Of a DNA stretch of 64,000 nt, positions 62,360 through 64,000 are shown one piece after another. The notes beneath the pieces are model-generated. The model did not search any database. It was not told the origin of the DNA and was given only the letters and a program-made list of their open reading frames with translations. The DNA comes from Cysteiniphilum marinum (GTDB taxonomy: Bacteria; Pseudomonadota; Gammaproteobacteria; Francisellales; Francisellaceae). The translations under genes and the position numbers were made by a program. The stretch's first letter is position 1. Every line of letters starts with the position of its first letter. The DNA lies in the NCBI RefSeq assembly GCF_014857925.1, contig NZ_JACYVZ010000002.1, positions 222,455 through 286,454 of the forward strand, in the 5' to 3' direction.

Positions 62360-62602
62360 ATGAAAACCAACCCCCTACAGAAAAAACACGATGCAGTAAT
62401 CGCCATTGGCGTGAATAGCGATGCTGTATTAATAAAGCTTCTTAGCGAAGAACACTGGCTTATAGATCATATGGCTTGGAGTGGTGACGAATTAAACGAT
62501 ATTACATTTAATGATGCACCCGGTCTTTACTATGCAGATATAACCATCGATGAACACGGCTTAATTTATGACAATTTGAAGCAAATAAAAACTAAATTTT
62601 AA
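62360..62602 (+). CDS. Hypothetical acidic protein, 80 aa
   Basis: Acidic and compact (VLIKLLSEEHWLIDHMAWSGDELNDITFNDAPGLYYADITIDEHG in outline). No signal or membrane part. Small acidic proteins in this zone are sometimes anti-restriction or DNA-mimic proteins, but nothing here shows that. Coupled to neighbours by short gaps (3 and 10 bp). Confidence 0.55.
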   Translation: MKTNPLQKKHDAVIAIGVNSDAVLIKLLSEEHWLIDHMAWSGDELNDITFNDAPGLYYADITIDEHGLIYDNLKQIKTKF

Positions 62603-62612
62603 AAGGATCACT

Positions 62613-63167
62613 ATGAAAAACGAGATAAAAGAAAAATTAAAGGAAATTGTAAAAAGGCTTGATATGTTAAGCTTTATGAAACATGACATAAGAACACATA
62701 CTTGTGATGAAACAAAGATGCAAATCATAGATAGCGCTTTGAATGCTGCTAATGTTTGTGAAGAACATAAAAAATACATTTTTGAAACAAATGATATTGA
62801 AGGTGCATCGCTACAGGCAGTTGTAGCTATTGATTTACAACGGCATAAAATTTTTGTTGATTTATGCGATTTATATGACGCTAACAGCCCAAGTGATGAT
62901 GTTTTTAATCAATCGCAATTAGAGGTAATACAGGTCGGCTTGACTTATTTTCTAATATGCTTGTTAAAACAGTTAGCTCGAAATCCTGAAATACTCAAAG
63001 GAAATAATTTTGATCAGTCAATTGAGGATCTGTTATCAAAGCCGAATGATGAAATGGATTTCATTGTCAAGACTACAGAAATGGCTGTTGACGAGATATT
63101 CAATAACAAAAGCAGAAAAATAAGCAATCTATATAAATATGCTAAAAAACAAAAGGGAAACAGCTAA
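62613..63167 (+). CDS. Hypothetical helical protein, 184 aa
   Basis: AAAAGGATCACT precedes the ATG. Mostly helical. LEVIQVGLTYFLICLLKQLARNPEIL is a moderately hydrophobic helix. The stop overlaps the start of the next gene by one base. No family recognised; same run of short early genes. Confidence 0.58.
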   Translation: MKNEIKEKLKEIVKRLDMLSFMKHDIRTHTCDETKMQIIDSALNAANVCEEHKKYIFETNDIEGASLQAVVAIDLQRHKIFVDLCDLYDANSPSDDVFNQSQLEVIQVGLTYFLICLLKQLARNPEILKGNNFDQSIEDLLSKPNDEMDFIVKTTEMAVDEIFNNKSRKISNLYKYAKKQKGNS

Positions 63168-63442
63168 TGGAAAACGCTAAACTCACTGAAGAAGAAAAAA
63201 AGGCAATTGACGTTTTGGGGCGCTGTGGTTCTGCTATTTTATCTGGTTTTATATTGAATACAGACATTGAAAAAACCAGTCTACTCATAAGCATGATCAA
63301 TGAACAACCAATTGCCGAAAGGCGCAACCTTGCCGTACAGCTAGCAAATAATTTTATAAAAGATTTTATAAACGATTCACTTGAACATGCTACTGATGAA
63401 TTTAAACGCTATTTGCATATGATAATTGATGATATGAAATGA
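63167..63442 (+). CDS. Hypothetical protein, 91 aa
   Basis: Begins MENAKLTEEEKKAIDVLGRCGSAILSGFI in outline, then RRNLAVQLANNFIKDFINDSLEHATDEFKRYL. Helical, no obvious domain. It overlaps both neighbours (1 and 4 bp), which indicates coupled translation with the outer-membrane-like gene. Confidence 0.55.
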   Translation: MENAKLTEEEKKAIDVLGRCGSAILSGFILNTDIEKTSLLISMINEQPIAERRNLAVQLANNFIKDFINDSLEHATDEFKRYLHMIIDDMK

Positions 63443-63879
63443 CCAGTATTAAATGTAGCATAAATGCTTTTGTTGTGTTTGTTTTGGTTGCACTTGGTGC
63501 TTATAGCAATGAATCAATTTTCACCTTAACGCCTGAGTTATCATATTACAGCTACCGTGAACCAAGCGTTATGAAAATTACTGGTCCTGGTCTTGGGCTA
63601 GATTGTTGCTATCAATATATTGATAAAAACAAAGTAACATTTTTGATACATGCACGTGCTAATTTTATCAATGGTACATATGATGGACGAACCCAAACAG
63701 GGGACAAACTCATAAATAACAATGATAACAGTTGCATACTAGAAACAGCGCCAAAGCTTGGTTATGTTTTGACGTGGCAAGAAAGCAATATTAATATAAC
63801 CCCTTATACTGGTGTAGGTTATCGCTATTTAAACAATGACACCAGTGTAAAAAATGGTGGTTACTTGCGCGTTTATTGA
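63439..63879 (+). CDS. Outer-membrane beta-barrel protein, probably truncated
   Basis: 146 aa with a signal peptide (about residues 1-24, ending near YSNES) and alternating strands (FTLTPELSYYSYRE, GLGLDCCYQYI, KLGYVLTWQ, ITPYTGVGYRYLNND). The frame ends GGYLRVY at a stop 3 bp before 23-bp tandem repeats, without a C-terminal strand ending in Phe or Tyr-x-Phe, so the barrel seems cut short. The start overlaps the previous gene (ATGA), so it is phage-borne. Possible lysogenic-conversion factor. Confidence 0.6.
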   Translation: MTSIKCSINAFVVFVLVALGAYSNESIFTLTPELSYYSYREPSVMKITGPGLGLDCCYQYIDKNKVTFLIHARANFINGTYDGRTQTGDKLINNNDNSCILETAPKLGYVLTWQESNINITPYTGVGYRYLNNDTSVKNGGYLRVY

Positions 63880-63880
63880 A

Positions 63881-63926
63881 CGACAATTATCTTTGCCGGT
63901 TAACGACAACTACAATTGCCGCTTAA
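63881..63926. repeat. Two 23-bp tandem repeats, candidate transposon end
   Basis: Copies at 63881-63903 and 63904-63926 match at 18 of 23 positions (CGACAA...TTGCCG.TTAA). They begin 2 bp after the barrel stop. Multiple short repeats at an end are typical of IS21-, Tn7- and Tn5053-type elements. The rest of such an element would be right of the window. Confidence 0.5.
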
Positions 63927-64000
63927 ACCACCCTAATTTAGCATGGTTTTATCTTCAGTTACAATATTAATATTTTGCTTATTATCTGTTCTTGCTTTTT

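Larger units (their letters stand above)
26477..64000. mobile_element. Prophage of P22-like gene order, right end outside the window
   Basis: Starts at the 3' end of tRNA-Arg and continues past the right edge, so it is longer than 37.5 kb. It has terminases, portal, scaffold, coat, adaptor and ejection-like genes in P22 order, a cro/cI switch at 52.9 kb, a replication initiator and RecT/exonuclease. All late and replication genes run leftward; cI, toxin-antitoxin and recombination genes run rightward. No integrase, endolysin or holin is recognised here. Nothing coding is seen in 26477-26633. Confidence 0.93.

Overview
The window is AT-rich DNA from a Gram-negative bacterium, most likely a gammaproteobacterium. 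Supporting genes are kdsA (LPS Kdo synthesis), a FadL-type outer-membrane channel, an LSAC-lipobox lipoprotein, proQ, nhaA and a YdiJ-type dehydrogenase. The gene content would suit a Francisellaceae/Fastidiosibacteraceae-like lineage, but this placement is inference only.

Left part, about 1-26.5 kb, is chromosome. It opens with the 3' end of a D,D-carboxypeptidase gene. Next come a small unknown gene, a TetR regulator with a palindromic operator, nhaA, a DinF-type MATE exporter, kdsA, and a plsY-mutM-holA run. A compact leftward arginine cluster follows: argG-argC-argD-argF'-argB-argE-argH. Two features are unusual. ArgG carries an N-terminal GNAT domain, and the carbamoyltransferase has the proline and motifs of the N-succinylornithine enzymes known from Bacteroidetes. 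Together the cluster could run glutamate to arginine through acylated intermediates. After it come a GDSL esterase lipoprotein beside a FadL channel, a BASS transporter, tRNA-Met(CAU), proQ, a Bcr/CflA exporter and ydiJ.

From tRNA-Arg(CCG) at 26400-26476 to the right edge of the window the DNA is a prophage that runs out of the window. No integrase is seen. Its left end has a possible spanin pair and a 38-aa Com-like zinc-finger gene. A long leftward late operon (48.8 to 27.7 kb) follows P22 gene order: TerS, TerL, portal, scaffold, coat, adaptor, gp10-like hub, needle/fibre, GNAT-fold gp14-like protein and three ejection-like proteins. Between TerL and portal it carries about 5 kb of extra cargo: a C5 DNA methyltransferase, a 591-bp non-coding region, a patatin-like phospholipase with its own promoter, and an S74-type tail spike. 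Upstream, still leftward, lie ssb, a VRR-NUC nuclease gene, and a replication initiator gene with seven 18-bp iterons inside it. A Cro-like gene and a divergent CI-like repressor (53.0 kb) form the switch. The CI protein seems to lack the autocleavage Ser and Lys.

To the right are small membrane proteins and a leftward accessory operon (DUF4160, DUF2442 and three tandem DUF29 paralogues). Divergent from that operon is a HigBA-like toxin-antitoxin pair. Then comes a rightward early operon with a structured, GGA-rich leader, a KilA-N protein, a phage-borne CsrA, DUF1351, a YqaJ exonuclease and RecT, followed by five unknown small genes and a probably truncated outer-membrane barrel. The barrel ends next to 23-bp tandem repeats that look like a transposon end.

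The strongest candidates for undescribed biology are the CsrA gene with its structured leader, the intragenic iteron origin, the DUF4160/DUF2442/DUF29 island, the patatin cargo gene and the succinyl-type arginine cluster with its GNAT-ArgG fusion.
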